From JBFAPK01 sp040676675 (GTDB lineage Bacteria > Actinomycetota > Actinomycetes > Mycobacteriales > Micromonosporaceae): a stretch of 64,000 nucleotides of DNA. Both the position numbers and the translations under genes were made by a program. Under the pieces are notes generated by a model. It saw only the letters and a list, made by a program, of their open reading frames with translations, was not told the DNA's origin and searched no databases. Position 1 is the first letter of the stretch. Each line of letters begins with the position of its first letter. The DNA lies in NCBI RefSeq assembly GCF_040676675.1, contig NZ_JBFAPK010000035.1, positions 29,293 to 93,292 of the forward strand. Direction: 5' to 3'. This document shows, piece by piece, positions 33,419-41,556 of this stretch.

Positions 33419-33624
33419 GCGGGGAGCGCGCGGTGCGGGTCCGGGTCGACCGGGAGCGGTGCTGCGGCTCCGGGAACTGCGTGCTGGCCGCGCCCGAGGT
33501 CTTCGACCAGGACGACGCCGACGGGCTCGTGCTGCTGCGCCGCGCCGAGGTGCCGCCGGAACTGGCCGACGGGGTGCGCCGGGCGGTCGACCTCTGCCCC
33601 GCCGGGGCGCTCGGCCTCCGGTAA
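33415..33624 (+). CDS. [3Fe-4S] ferredoxin
   Basis: 69 aa, GTG start overlapping the P450 stop. Cysteines in RCCGSGNCVLAAPEVF and DLCPAGAL give the C-x5-C...C-P spacing of Streptomyces-type 3Fe-4S ferredoxins that serve P450s. The second position of a 4Fe motif is Gly. Carries electrons from a reductase elsewhere in the genome. Confidence 0.92.
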   Translation: MSGERAVRVRVDRERCCGSGNCVLAAPEVFDQDDADGLVLLRRAEVPPELADGVRRAVDLCPAGALGLR

Positions 33625-33744
33625 CCCGCACCCCGCGTCCCGCCACCGCCCGGCCGCCCCCGGGTCGACCCCGCCGCCGTCCGGCCGCCCCCGCATCCCG
33701 CCGCCCGGCCGCCTCCGGGTCGACCCCGTCGGCGTCGGCGGGCG

Positions 33745-34305
33745 TCACGCGGCGGGTCGGGGCGAGCGGATCAGCAGGCTGGAGACGACCTCCTCGTCGC
33801 CGACCGCGGCGTAGCTGTGCGGTACGTCGGCGCGCCAGGAGTGGTGCTGGCCGGGTCCGACGGTCGCCGGCTGCCCGACGGGACCGACCCGGAGCACGCC
33901 GCGGAAGACCGTGACGTGTTCGGTGACGCCGGGCGCGTGCGCCGGCGAGGTCTGCACGGCGCCGGGGCGTACCCGCATGAGCAGCAGCTCGAAGGTCACG
34001 CCCGGCTCGTGGAAGACCTCCAGCAGCGTGGCGCTCACCGCCGACCCGCGTACGTCCGCCGCGGCGTGCGGCGGCGCGCCCGGCTCCAGCAGCAGCGCGG
34101 TGAGCGGTACGCCGAGCGCGCCCGCGATCGCGTACAGCGTCTCCAGGGTCGGGTTGCGGGTGTCGTGCTCCAGACCGGAGAGCGTCGCCTTGCCGATGCC
34201 GGCGCTGCGGGCGAGGGCCGAAAGCGAGAGCCCCCGCTCCTGCCGGAGCCGGCGCAGGCGCTCCCCCACGGTCGGCTCGGCCGGGCTTGTCCTTGGCGCG
34301 TCCAC
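33745..34305 (-). CDS. XRE-cupin transcriptional regulator
   Basis: 186 aa. Residues about 15-70: HTH (VGERLRRLRQERGLSLSALARSAGIGKATLSGLEHDTRNP). Residues about 110-180: cupin barrel with ligand-site pattern (SPAHAPGVTEHVTVFRGVLRVG; GPGQHHSWRADVPHSYAA). This two-domain type senses a small molecule. It is divergent from the BenE-type transporter, with a palindrome between them at 34333-34350. A stretch of about 120 bases before it, 33625-33744, has only Pro-rich reading frames and two copies of CGGGTCGACCCCG. Confidence 0.92.
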   Translation of the reverse strand: MDAPRTSPAEPTVGERLRRLRQERGLSLSALARSAGIGKATLSGLEHDTRNPTLETLYAIAGALGVPLTALLLEPGAPPHAAADVRGSAVSATLLEVFHEPGVTFELLLMRVRPGAVQTSPAHAPGVTEHVTVFRGVLRVGPVGQPATVGPGQHHSWRADVPHSYAAVGDEEVVSSLLIRSPRPAA

Positions 34306-34332
34306 GCCGTTATGGTGACACCCGGCTCCGGC

Positions 34333-34350
34333 CGTTCCGTAAACGGAACG
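34333..34350. promoter_or_regulatory. Palindromic operator between XRE-cupin and BenE genes
   Basis: CGTTCCG-TAAA-CGGAACG, perfect 7-bp arms with a 4-base AT centre, in the 94-bp divergent gap. The natural binding site of the XRE-cupin protein, probably controlling both genes. Confidence 0.7.
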
Positions 34351-34399
34351 ATGGTGCGGTCCGGTCGTGAGGATGCGGGCCGGCCGGGAGGGAGGACCC

Positions 34400-35728
34400 G
34401 TGGCGCGGCGAGGGGACCTGGCGCAACCGATCCTGGCGGGCGTGGTGAGCGCCGTGGTCGGCTACGCGAGTTCGTTCACGGTGGTCCTCGCCGGTCTGCG
34501 AGCCGTGGGGGCGACCCCGACCCAGGCCGCCTCCGGCCTGCTCGCGCTCTGCCTGGGCATCGCGGCCCTCGCCATCGGCCTCGGGCTGCGGCACCGGATG
34601 CCGATCAGCATCGCCTGGTCCACCCCCGGCGCCGCGCTGCTGGTCGCGACCGGGCCGGTACCCGGCGGGTTCCCCGCCGCCGTCGGGGCGTTCCTGGTCT
34701 GCGCGGCGCTCTTCGTGCTGGCCGGGCTCTCGCCCTGGCTGGCCCGGGCCATCGCCGCGATCCCCCGCCCGATCGCCGGGGCGATGCTCGGCGGGGTGCT
34801 GCTCAGCCTCTGCACCGCGCCGGTCCGGGCGATCGTCGACGTGCCGCTGCTGGCCGTCCCCGTCGTACTGACCTGGGCGGTGCTGACGCGCTACGCGCGC
34901 CGGTGGGCCGTACCGGGCGCGCTGCTCGCCGCGATCGTGGGCATCGCGGTGCACGGGCTCGACGCGCCGCTGTCGGCCGGCTCGCTGCGGCCGACGGTCG
35001 ACCTCACGCTGCCGGTCTTCGACGCGACCGCCCTGGTCAGCATCGCGGTGCCGCTCTTCCTCGTCACCATGGCCGCGCAGAACGTGCCCGGCATGGCGGT
35101 GATGAGCACCTACGGCTACACCCCGCCGCTGCGTACCGTGCTGGTCGCGACCGGCCTGGCCAGCGCGGTGGCGGCGCCGTTCGGCGGGCACGCGCTGAAC
35201 CTCGCCGCGATCACCGCCGCGCTGACCGCCGGCCCGGAGACCCATCCCGACCCGCGCCGGCGCTGGGTGGCCACCGTGGCGCTCGGCGCCGGTCAGCTCG
35301 CCCTGGGCCTGGGCGCCGGTTTGGCCACCGCGCTGGTGCTGCTCTCCCCGCCGGTACTGGTGATCGCCGTCGCCGGCCTGGCCCTGCTGCCGGCGCTCGG
35401 CTCGGCGCTGGCGAGCGCGGTGGAGGACCCGGCCGGGCGCGAGGCGGCCGTGGTCACCTTCGTGGTGACCGCCTCCGGCACCACGATCCTCGGCATCGGC
35501 TCGGCGTTCTGGGGGCTGGTCGCCGGGGCGCTGACGGCCCTGCTGCTGCGCCGCCGGACCGCCCCGACGGCGGCTCCGCCGCCGCAGCAGATCCCGCGGC
35601 CGGCGGCGGAGCCGGGTGGACCGGCGGCCGAGCCGGGCGCGGGGACGGAGCCGGACGCGGGGCGGCCGGCCGGCTCACCGTACGGGCGTGTCGGCGGGAA
35701 ACTCCTCGACGCCGAGCACCCGCAGTAG
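34400..35728 (+). CDS. benE: BenE-family transporter (benzoate/proton symporter type)
   Basis: 442 aa from GTG 34400, chosen because GGGAGGGAGG lies just upstream (an earlier GTG at 34367 has none). About 11-12 membrane helices; BenE hallmarks SFTVVLAGLRAVGATPTQAASGLLAL, ISIAWSTPGAALL, FLVTMAAQNVPGMAVMSTYGY and FGGHALNLAAITAAL are intact. The family imports benzoate or related compounds. Long Pro/Ala/Gly C-terminus. Its 3' end overlaps the convergent regulator gene by 54 bases. Confidence 0.9.
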   Translation: MARRGDLAQPILAGVVSAVVGYASSFTVVLAGLRAVGATPTQAASGLLALCLGIAALAIGLGLRHRMPISIAWSTPGAALLVATGPVPGGFPAAVGAFLVCAALFVLAGLSPWLARAIAAIPRPIAGAMLGGVLLSLCTAPVRAIVDVPLLAVPVVLTWAVLTRYARRWAVPGALLAAIVGIAVHGLDAPLSAGSLRPTVDLTLPVFDATALVSIAVPLFLVTMAAQNVPGMAVMSTYGYTPPLRTVLVATGLASAVAAPFGGHALNLAAITAALTAGPETHPDPRRRWVATVALGAGQLALGLGAGLATALVLLSPPVLVIAVAGLALLPALGSALASAVEDPAGREAAVVTFVVTASGTTILGIGSAFWGLVAGALTALLLRRRTAPTAAPPPQQIPRPAAEPGGPAAEPGAGTEPDAGRPAGSPYGRVGGKLLDAEHPQ

Positions 35729-36526
35729 CTCCAGCCGCTCGCGGGCCTCGGCGTCCGCCGGGGTGAGCACCAGCAGTTGCTGCCCCTGGTCGGGGGTGAC
35801 CAGGGTCTCGCAGTCCATGGCCACGCGACCCACCACCGGATGCACGAAGGTCTTGCGGTCGGCCCGCCGGACCGCCACCTCGTGCTCGGCCCAGAGCCGG
35901 CGGAACTCGGCGCTCGCGGCCCGCAACCGCTCGACCAGCCCGGTGACGGCGGGGTCGCCGGAGCGGCGGCCGGCGGTGGCGCGCAGGTCGGCGACGATCT
36001 GGCGGGCCTGGTGCTCGCGCTCCTCCGGCAGGTGGCGGGCCTGGGCGTCGGGGTCGGTGAACCAGCGGTACGCGAGGTAGCGCCGGTCGCCGGAGAACCC
36101 CCTGAGGTCGCCACCCAGCAGGACGGCCGCCCGGTTCTGCGCGAGGACCTCGCCGAGGTCGGAGATGACCAGGGCGGGAACGTCGCCGAGCAGGTCGAGC
36201 AGGCGCAGCAGGCCGGCGCGGGCCAGGCCGGCCACCCCGTCGGCGGGCGGAGGCCGGTGACCGGCCAGGTGGAACAGGTGGTCGCGCTCGTCGTCGGAGA
36301 GGCGCAACGCCCGGGCCAGCGCGCCGAGCAGCTGCGTCGAGGGCTGGCTGCTGCGGCCCTGCTCCAGGCGTACGACGTAGTCCACCGACATGCCCGCGAG
36401 CATCGCCACCTCCTCCCGCCGCAGCCCGGCGGTGCGGCGGCGGGGGCCGTCGGCGATGCCGACCTCGGCCGGACGGATCGCCTCTCGGCGGCGGCGCAGG
36501 AAGTCGGCGAGCTGGTCACGCTGCAT
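35675..36526 (-). CDS. XRE regulator with MmyB-like ligand-binding domain
   Basis: 283 aa. HTH at residues about 8-75 (LADFLRRRREAIRPAEVGI, TAGLRREEVAMLAGMSVDYVVRLEQGRSSQPS), then an MmyB-like PAS-related domain (LLGDVPALVISDLGEVLAQNRAAVLLGG; NFHP-type FVHPVVGRVAMDCETL; LLVLTPADAEARERLELL). The group is very abundant in actinobacteria and usually controls an adjacent oxidoreductase. Here that is the divergent aldo-keto reductase at 36659. A palindrome lies between them. Confidence 0.93.
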   Translation of the reverse strand: MQRDQLADFLRRRREAIRPAEVGIADGPRRRTAGLRREEVAMLAGMSVDYVVRLEQGRSSQPSTQLLGALARALRLSDDERDHLFHLAGHRPPPADGVAGLARAGLLRLLDLLGDVPALVISDLGEVLAQNRAAVLLGGDLRGFSGDRRYLAYRWFTDPDAQARHLPEEREHQARQIVADLRATAGRRSGDPAVTGLVERLRAASAEFRRLWAEHEVAVRRADRKTFVHPVVGRVAMDCETLVTPDQGQQLLVLTPADAEARERLELLRVLGVEEFPADTPVR

Positions 36527-36562
36527 GCCCCCATGCTCGCTCGCGGCCGGCCCGCCCAGCCA

Positions 36563-36577
36563 GGGAGCGGCGCTCCC
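36563..36577. promoter_or_regulatory. Palindrome between divergent regulator and aldo-keto reductase
   Basis: GGGAGC-GGC-GCTCCC, a perfect 6-3-6 inverted repeat in the 132-bp gap; candidate site for the MmyB-like regulator. Confidence 0.55.
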
Positions 36578-36658
36578 ACGATGAACGCTCCGTTCCCGGG
36601 TGACCCGCTCCGGGCGCAGGGTGGGTGGCGGACGACATCGACGACTTGGGAGAACACG

Positions 36659-37657
36659 ATGCGGACACGAACCCTGGGCAGCGCCGGCCCGACCGTTTCG
36701 GCGGCGGGGCTGGGCGCGATGGGCATGTCGGGGGGCGCCTACGGGACACCCGACCGCGCGGAGAGCATCGCCACGGTGCACGCCGCGCTGGCGGCCGGCG
36801 TCACGCTGATCGACACCGGCGACTTCTACGCCATGGGCCACAACGAGTTGCTGCTCGCCGAGGCCCTGCGCGGCCGGGACCGGGACAGCTACCTGCTCAG
36901 CGTCAAGTTCGGCCAGCTGCGGGGGCCCGGCCGGGAGCTGGGCGGGCAGGACAGCCGCCCCGAGGCGGTACGCAACTTCCTGGCCTACTCGCTGACCCGG
37001 CTCGGTACCGACCACGTCGACATCTACCGTCCGGCCCGGCTGGACTCGGCGGTGCCGATCGAGGAGACGGTCGGCGCGATCAAGGAGATGGTCGAGGCGG
37101 GACACGTGCGGTACATCGGTCTCTCGGAGGTCGACGCCGCCACGATCCGCCGGGCGCACGCCGTGCACCCGATCGCCGACGTGCAGATCGAGTACTCGCT
37201 GCTCTCCCGCGCGGTGGAGACGGACGTCCTGCCGACGCTGCGGGAGCTGGGCATCGGCCTGACCGCGTACGGGATCCTCGGCCGGGGACTCATCTCCGGG
37301 CGCTGGAGCGCCGGCCACGTCGCCGGCCCCGGCGACTTCCGTGCGCTCAGCCCCCGGTTCTCCAGCGGGAACGTGGAGCACAACCTCGCCCTGGTGGAGG
37401 CGCTGCGGCGGGTCGCCGGGGCCAAGGGGTGCACCGTCGCGCAGCTGGCCATCGCCTGGGTGGCCGCGCAGGGCGAGGAGATCGTGCCGCTGGTCGGCGC
37501 CCGTACCCGGGAGCGGCTGGCCGAGGCGCTGCCCGCGCTGGAGCTGGACCTCGCCCCGGACGACCTCGCCGAGATCGAGAGGGCGGTGCCGAAGGGCTCG
37601 GCGCGCGGCGACCGGTACCCGTCCGCGCTCATGTCCAGCCTCGGCGTGGGGAACTGA
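36659..37657 (+). CDS. Aldo-keto reductase
   Basis: 332 aa, (alpha/beta)8 NADPH-dependent oxidoreductase. Catalytic residues: IDTGDFYAMGHNE (Asp and Tyr), LLSVKFG (Lys). The usual catalytic His position reads IYRPARLD, which is the pattern of the pyridoxine-4-dehydrogenase / YajO-like subgroup, so it is not a defect. NADPH phosphate loop VGARTRERLAEAL is present. GGGAGA precedes ATG. Likely reduces aldehydes or ketones under the control of the divergent MmyB-like regulator. Confidence 0.93.
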   Translation: MRTRTLGSAGPTVSAAGLGAMGMSGGAYGTPDRAESIATVHAALAAGVTLIDTGDFYAMGHNELLLAEALRGRDRDSYLLSVKFGQLRGPGRELGGQDSRPEAVRNFLAYSLTRLGTDHVDIYRPARLDSAVPIEETVGAIKEMVEAGHVRYIGLSEVDAATIRRAHAVHPIADVQIEYSLLSRAVETDVLPTLRELGIGLTAYGILGRGLISGRWSAGHVAGPGDFRALSPRFSSGNVEHNLALVEALRRVAGAKGCTVAQLAIAWVAAQGEEIVPLVGARTRERLAEALPALELDLAPDDLAEIERAVPKGSARGDRYPSALMSSLGVGN

Positions 37658-37788
37658 GTCCGGCCGGCGAGCCGGCGACCGGGATGGTGGCGGCGGTCAG
37701 GGACGGTGGCGGCCGGGGATGGTGGCGGGGGTGGTCGGGATGGTAAGGAGAGAGCCGAGATCCGACCCCCGTCCGGAAGGACCCGCGC

Positions 37789-38712
37789 ATGGCCCGGCAC
37801 CGGCTCGACCCCGCCCCCGGCGGCGTGACCGACGTCTTCTCCCGCGACCTGCCGCCGGTGCTGACCGTCGATCCCGGCGACACGGTCGTCGTCCGGTCGC
37901 TCGACGCGTCGGGCCACCTGGAACGGCAGCGGGTACCGGGCGAGACGAAGCCGCGGCTGATCAGCCCGTCGCGCGGGCACTGCCTGGCCGGGCCGATCGC
38001 GGTACGCGGTGCGCGGCCCGGGACGATGCTGGCGGTACGCCTGGTCGACCTGCGCCCCGACGACTGGGGCTGGACGGTGGCCGGGGCGCGGGACATCCCC
38101 CTCAACCGCCGGCTCGGGGTACTCGACGGGCCGCCGTCCTGGCTGCTCTGGGAGCTGGACCCGGAGAAGGGCACCGGTACGGACCAGCACGGCCGGACGG
38201 TGCGGCTGGCGCCGTTCCTCGGCGTGATCGGGGTGGCGCCGGCCGAGCCGGGCGAGCACTCGACGATCCCGCCGCGCCCGTCGAGCGGGGGCAACATCGA
38301 CTGCCGCGACCTGGTCGCCGGCTCGACGCTGTACCTGCCGGTCAACGTGCCGGACGCGCTGCTCTTCCTCGGCGACGGGCACGCCGCGCAGGGCGACGGC
38401 GAGGTCTCCGGTACCGCCGTCGAGTGCGCGATGACCACCGAGGTCGTCCTCGACCTGGTCACCGACGCGCCGGTGCGCGGCGTGCACGCGGTGACCCCCG
38501 GCGGCCGGATCACCTTCGGCTTCGCGGCCGACCTCAACGACGCGATGGCCGACGCGCTGGGCGCGATGCTGGACTGGCTGCAGTCGCGGTACGGCATCGG
38601 CCGCGCCGAGGCGCTGGCGCTGGCGAGCCCCACCGTGGACCTGCGGGTCACGCAGGTCGCGAACGACGTCTGGGGGGTACACGCGGTGCTCCCCGACGGG
38701 GCGATCCAGTGA
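37789..38712 (+). CDS. Acetamidase/formamidase family protein
   Basis: 307 aa, shorter FmdA_AmdA type. Motifs: PGETKPRLISPSRGHCLAGPIAVRGARPG, FLGVIGVAPAEPGEHSTIPPRPSSGGNID and LFLGDGHAAQGDGEVSGTAVECAM with the active-site Glu and Cys. ATG follows GGAAGGA. Hydrolyses a small amide, substrate unknown. Preceded by 131 bases that are very G-rich on the coding strand (runs of GG and GGGGG at 37680-37750, could fold as a quadruplex). A 9-bp hairpin follows it. Confidence 0.88.
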   Translation: MARHRLDPAPGGVTDVFSRDLPPVLTVDPGDTVVVRSLDASGHLERQRVPGETKPRLISPSRGHCLAGPIAVRGARPGTMLAVRLVDLRPDDWGWTVAGARDIPLNRRLGVLDGPPSWLLWELDPEKGTGTDQHGRTVRLAPFLGVIGVAPAEPGEHSTIPPRPSSGGNIDCRDLVAGSTLYLPVNVPDALLFLGDGHAAQGDGEVSGTAVECAMTTEVVLDLVTDAPVRGVHAVTPGGRITFGFAADLNDAMADALGAMLDWLQSRYGIGRAEALALASPTVDLRVTQVANDVWGVHAVLPDGAIQ

Positions 38713-38722
38713 CCGGGGCGCG

Positions 38723-38743
38723 GACCGCCTCGACGAGGCGGTC
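38723..38743 (+). terminator. Short hairpin after the acetamidase gene
   Basis: GACCGCCTC-GAC-GAGGCGGTC, perfect 9-bp stem starting 11 bases after the stop codon. Confidence 0.65.
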
Positions 38744-38815
38744 GCCGTTCGCGCCGTTGCCCACTCCGTTACCATGAGCGGCATCGATCAAGGCTGACGT
38801 GGCAGGTACTCTGGC

Positions 38816-39580
38816 GTGAACGATCCGGTGACCGAGACCGCGACGGAACCTGCGCAGACTCCGCTCGCCGGTGCCGTCTTTGGCATGATCGTTGCCGGCG
38901 TGGCCGGTCTCGTCACGTTCCAGGCCGTCGTCGGGGATCTCAGCGTGATCACCGTCCTGCTCGCCGCCTTCGTCGGCGGGCTGGCCGCGGCCCTCACCCG
39001 ATGGCTGGTCTCCGCGATCGACCTTTCCGGGCAGGGGTCCGCGGCCTGGGAGCGCCAGGCTCGCGCCCGTACCCGGGTGGCGATGAACAAGTATCTGGCC
39101 ACCCTTGCCCGGCACGCCCCGGAGAACGCGCGGGAGCAGGAGCGTCGGGCGCTGGAGGAGCTGACCCTCGTCCAGCTCGACGAGTACCACTCGATCGCCA
39201 CCAGGCAGAGCAAGATGTCGTTCTACACCGCCCAGGCGGCGATGTTCGGCGGGTTCGTGCTGCTGCTCGTCTTCGCGGTGATCGCCTTCAGCGCCCCCAG
39301 CTCCACCGCGAGCATCGTGGCCGGCGCCCTGGGTGCCGCGTCGGCGGCTCTGGCGGGATACATAGGACGGACGTTCGTGCACGCCCAGGACGGCGCCGCG
39401 AGCCGCCTCCGCTCCTATTTCGACCATCCTCAGCACACGTCGCGCTATCTCGCCGCGGAGCGCCTGCTGGCGACCGGGAACCTGACCGACGACCAGCGGG
39501 CGGCGGCCCTGGCGGTGCTGGTGCAGGGAATGCTCGTCGCCGGTGAGCCGGCGGCGACCAATGACGGAGGAGTCCAGTGA
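38816..39580 (+). CDS. Four-TM membrane protein of the TRADD-N-associated 2-TM type
   Basis: 254 aa. Helices at about 17-40 and 43-68, a charged helical (probably coiled-coil) stretch at 75-130, then a second hairpin at about 142-166 and 170-192 followed by GYIGRTFVHAQDGAASRLRSYFDHP. The last pattern (TF...A...L..YF..P after a TM pair) matches the TM domain that Aravind and colleagues described next to TRADD-N modules in conflict systems; no TRADD-N death-fold part is evident. GTG overlaps the next gene by 4 bases. Function unknown; could relay signals from the partner binding protein. Confidence 0.7.
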   Translation: MNDPVTETATEPAQTPLAGAVFGMIVAGVAGLVTFQAVVGDLSVITVLLAAFVGGLAAALTRWLVSAIDLSGQGSAAWERQARARTRVAMNKYLATLARHAPENAREQERRALEELTLVQLDEYHSIATRQSKMSFYTAQAAMFGGFVLLLVFAVIAFSAPSSTASIVAGALGAASAALAGYIGRTFVHAQDGAASRLRSYFDHPQHTSRYLAAERLLATGNLTDDQRAAALAVLVQGMLVAGEPAATNDGGVQ

Positions 39581-40446
39581 GGGCGCTGCCGCAGCGTTTC
39601 GGCAGGCTGATCTACGTCACCGCGCTGGCCGTGGTGATCGGTGTCCTCGCGGGACTTTCGGGCGGGTCGCTGTACAACCTGGTCAGCCGGCAGATGAGGG
39701 CCAACGACCAGCTGCCGTCCGTACTCCGTGGCCCCGCCGTGCAGGTGGTGGTCAGCGACACTCCGGGATTCGCGGCCTTCAAGGACGGCACCTTCGCCGG
39801 GTTCGATATCGAGCTGGTCGACTTCCTGGCGGCCGACGCCAAAGTCCGGCCGGTCTACGTCCCGTCGGCCCCCTTTGACAAGCTCGCGATGCTGCAATCG
39901 GGAATGGCGCACCTGGGAGCCGGGGTCGTGATCACCGAGGAGCGCCGTCGACTCGTCGATCTTGTCGGGCCCTACCTGATATCGCATGACGGTGTCATGA
40001 CCAGGGCCGACGATGGTCGCATCGACGCGGCCGCCGATCTGGACGGCAAGCGGGTCTGCGCGCCAATGGGGACGACAACCGCCGCCGACGCCCAGTCAGG
40101 TCAGGTCCGGGTGGAGATAAAGAGCCTGGCGGCGTGCGTCGAATCGCTGCTTGCCGGCCAGGTCGAGGCGGTAGCCGCGGACGAACTCTCGCTTCGCTCG
40201 ATCGTCAAGGCCAGGCCGAAGGACCTGAAGGTGATCGGCGACATCGAGTTCGGCTCGTCGTTGCGCTACGGCATCGCGCTGTCACCCGGGCACGCCGCCG
40301 ACTGCCGGGAACTGGCGCGGGCGCTGCGGGAGTTCATTCTCAGCGACCGCTGGGAGGAATCCTTCAAGGCCCACTTCGGCCCCCAGGCTGATGCCGCGCG
40401 GTTCCGGCCGGATCCCAATCAGCTGGAGCACTGCCCGTCGGCCTGA
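39577..40446 (+). CDS. Membrane-anchored type 3 solute-binding protein
   Basis: 289 aa. One N-terminal helix (about 12-33, no lipobox Cys) anchors an extracellular periplasmic-binding-protein domain: VVVSDTPGFAAFKDGTFAGFDIELVDFLAAD, MLQSGMAHLGAGVVITEERRRLVDLVGPYL, LDGKRVCAPMGTTTA. Amino-acid type SBP_bac_3 fold. No transport permease or ATPase follows, so it is probably a sensor for a small ligand, translated together with the 4-TM protein upstream. Base composition is less GC-rich than neighbouring genes. Confidence 0.85.
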   Translation: MRALPQRFGRLIYVTALAVVIGVLAGLSGGSLYNLVSRQMRANDQLPSVLRGPAVQVVVSDTPGFAAFKDGTFAGFDIELVDFLAADAKVRPVYVPSAPFDKLAMLQSGMAHLGAGVVITEERRRLVDLVGPYLISHDGVMTRADDGRIDAAADLDGKRVCAPMGTTTAADAQSGQVRVEIKSLAACVESLLAGQVEAVAADELSLRSIVKARPKDLKVIGDIEFGSSLRYGIALSPGHAADCRELARALREFILSDRWEESFKAHFGPQADAARFRPDPNQLEHCPSA

Positions 40447-40731
40447 CGGCCCGGGGCGGCGGGCGGTCCACCCACCCCGCCGGCCCGACGGCCCTCGGTC
40501 GTGGCGATCCACCAACCCCGACGGCGCTCGATCGCGGGCGGGGTCCACCCGCGCCGACGATCAACCACACAATCGGACATCACGCCCGGATACTCGCAGG
40601 TGGACGTGTTCGGGTCGCCGGGCCGTCTCGCGCGCCGTCTCCGCAGCTCAGGTGCGGTTTTCAGGGCCGGCTCGGCGCCCGTCGTCGATGCCGTGGACTC
40701 GGACCGATGACGAAAAAGTTACGGCGACATG

Positions 40732-40760
40732 TTGACTTGCCACAGACTCGGGCGTAAACA
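40732..40760 (+). promoter_or_regulatory. Promoter of the PTS operon
   Basis: TTGACT (40732-40737), 17-base spacer, TAAACA (40755-40760). The start codon of the first gene is 34 bases downstream of the -10. Confidence 0.65.
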
Positions 40761-40776
40761 AAACCAAAGCCAAATC
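40759..40776 (+). promoter_or_regulatory. Three CAAANC direct repeats, likely DeoR-type operator
   Basis: CAAAAC-CAAAGC-CAAATC in tandem over the -10 and initial transcribed bases. DeoR-type sugar regulators commonly bind short direct repeats; the regulator gene follows at once, so autorepression relieved by a sugar phosphate is expected. Confidence 0.6.
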
Positions 40777-40794
40777 GAGCGGGCAAGGAATCAC

Positions 40795-41556
40795 ATGTAC
40801 GCCGAGGAACGCCAGCAGGAGATCCTGCGTCTCGCCCGGAGCCAGGGGCGCGTGGACGTGATGACCCTGGCCGAGGGGATGGGCGTCACGGCCGAGACGA
40901 TCCGGCGTGACCTGACCGTACTGGAGCGCGCCGGGGTGCTCCGCCGGGTGCACGGCGGCGCGATCCCGGTGGAGCGGATCGGCTTCGAGCCGGCGCTCGC
41001 CACCCGGGACGCCGTACTGATCAGCGAGAAGGAACGGATCGCCAAGGCGGCACTGGCCGAGGTGCCGGAGGACGGCGCCGTCATCCTGGACGCGGGGACC
41101 ACCACCGCCCGGCTGGCGCAGCTGCTCCCCGCCGACCGTGAACTCACCGTGGTGGTCAACTCCCCCGTCCTCGCCGCCACGCTCGGCCCGCGGCCCAACC
41201 TGACGGTGTTGCTGCTCGGCGGGCGGCTGCGCGGCAAGACCCTCGCGACGGTGGACGACTGGGCGCTGCGCCCGCTCGCCGAGATGTACGTGGACGTGGC
41301 CTTCATGGGCACCAACGGCTGCTCGGTCGAGCGCGGGATGACCACGCCGGACCCCGCGGAGGCGGCGGTGAAGCGGGCCATGATCGCCGCGGCCCGACGG
41401 GTGGTGCTGCTCGCCGACCACACCAAGATCGGCAACGACTACCTGGCCCGGTTCGGCACCCTCGCCGACCTCGACCTCATGATCACCGACAACGGGCTCG
41501 ACGAGGAGCTGGCCGCCGAGGTGGAGACCGCGGGCGTACGGCTGGTGCGGGCATGA
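40795..41556 (+). CDS. DeoR-family sugar-operon repressor
   Basis: 253 aa. N-terminal HTH (EERQQEILRLARSQGRVDVMTLAEGMGVTAETIRRDLTVLERAGVLRRVHGGAIP) and C-terminal DeoR sensor domain with DAGTTTARLAQLLP, VVVNSPVLAATL and LLADHTKIG, where a phosphosugar binds. ATG 40795 with AAGGAA nearby. Overlaps the kinase gene by 4 bases and heads the PTS operon, so it almost surely represses it until a sugar phosphate (fructose-1-phosphate or similar) accumulates. Confidence 0.93.
   Translation: MYAEERQQEILRLARSQGRVDVMTLAEGMGVTAETIRRDLTVLERAGVLRRVHGGAIPVERIGFEPALATRDAVLISEKERIAKAALAEVPEDGAVILDAGTTTARLAQLLPADRELTVVVNSPVLAATLGPRPNLTVLLLGGRLRGKTLATVDDWALRPLAEMYVDVAFMGTNGCSVERGMTTPDPAEAAVKRAMIAAARRVVLLADHTKIGNDYLARFGTLADLDLMITDNGLDEELAAEVETAGVRLVRA

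Larger units (their letters stand above)
40447..40794. other. Intergenic: promoter region of the PTS operon
   Basis: No gene found. The left 150 bases contain C/G-rich imperfect repeats and weak hairpins that may terminate the upstream unit. The right 120 bases are AT-rich and hold the promoter and hexamer repeats listed separately. Confidence 0.7.

Noticed and set aside
36659..37657. Aldo-keto reductase apparently missing its catalytic histidine
   Set aside because: The IYRPARLD pattern is usual for the pyridoxine-4-dehydrogenase/YajO-like subgroup, so this is not a defect.
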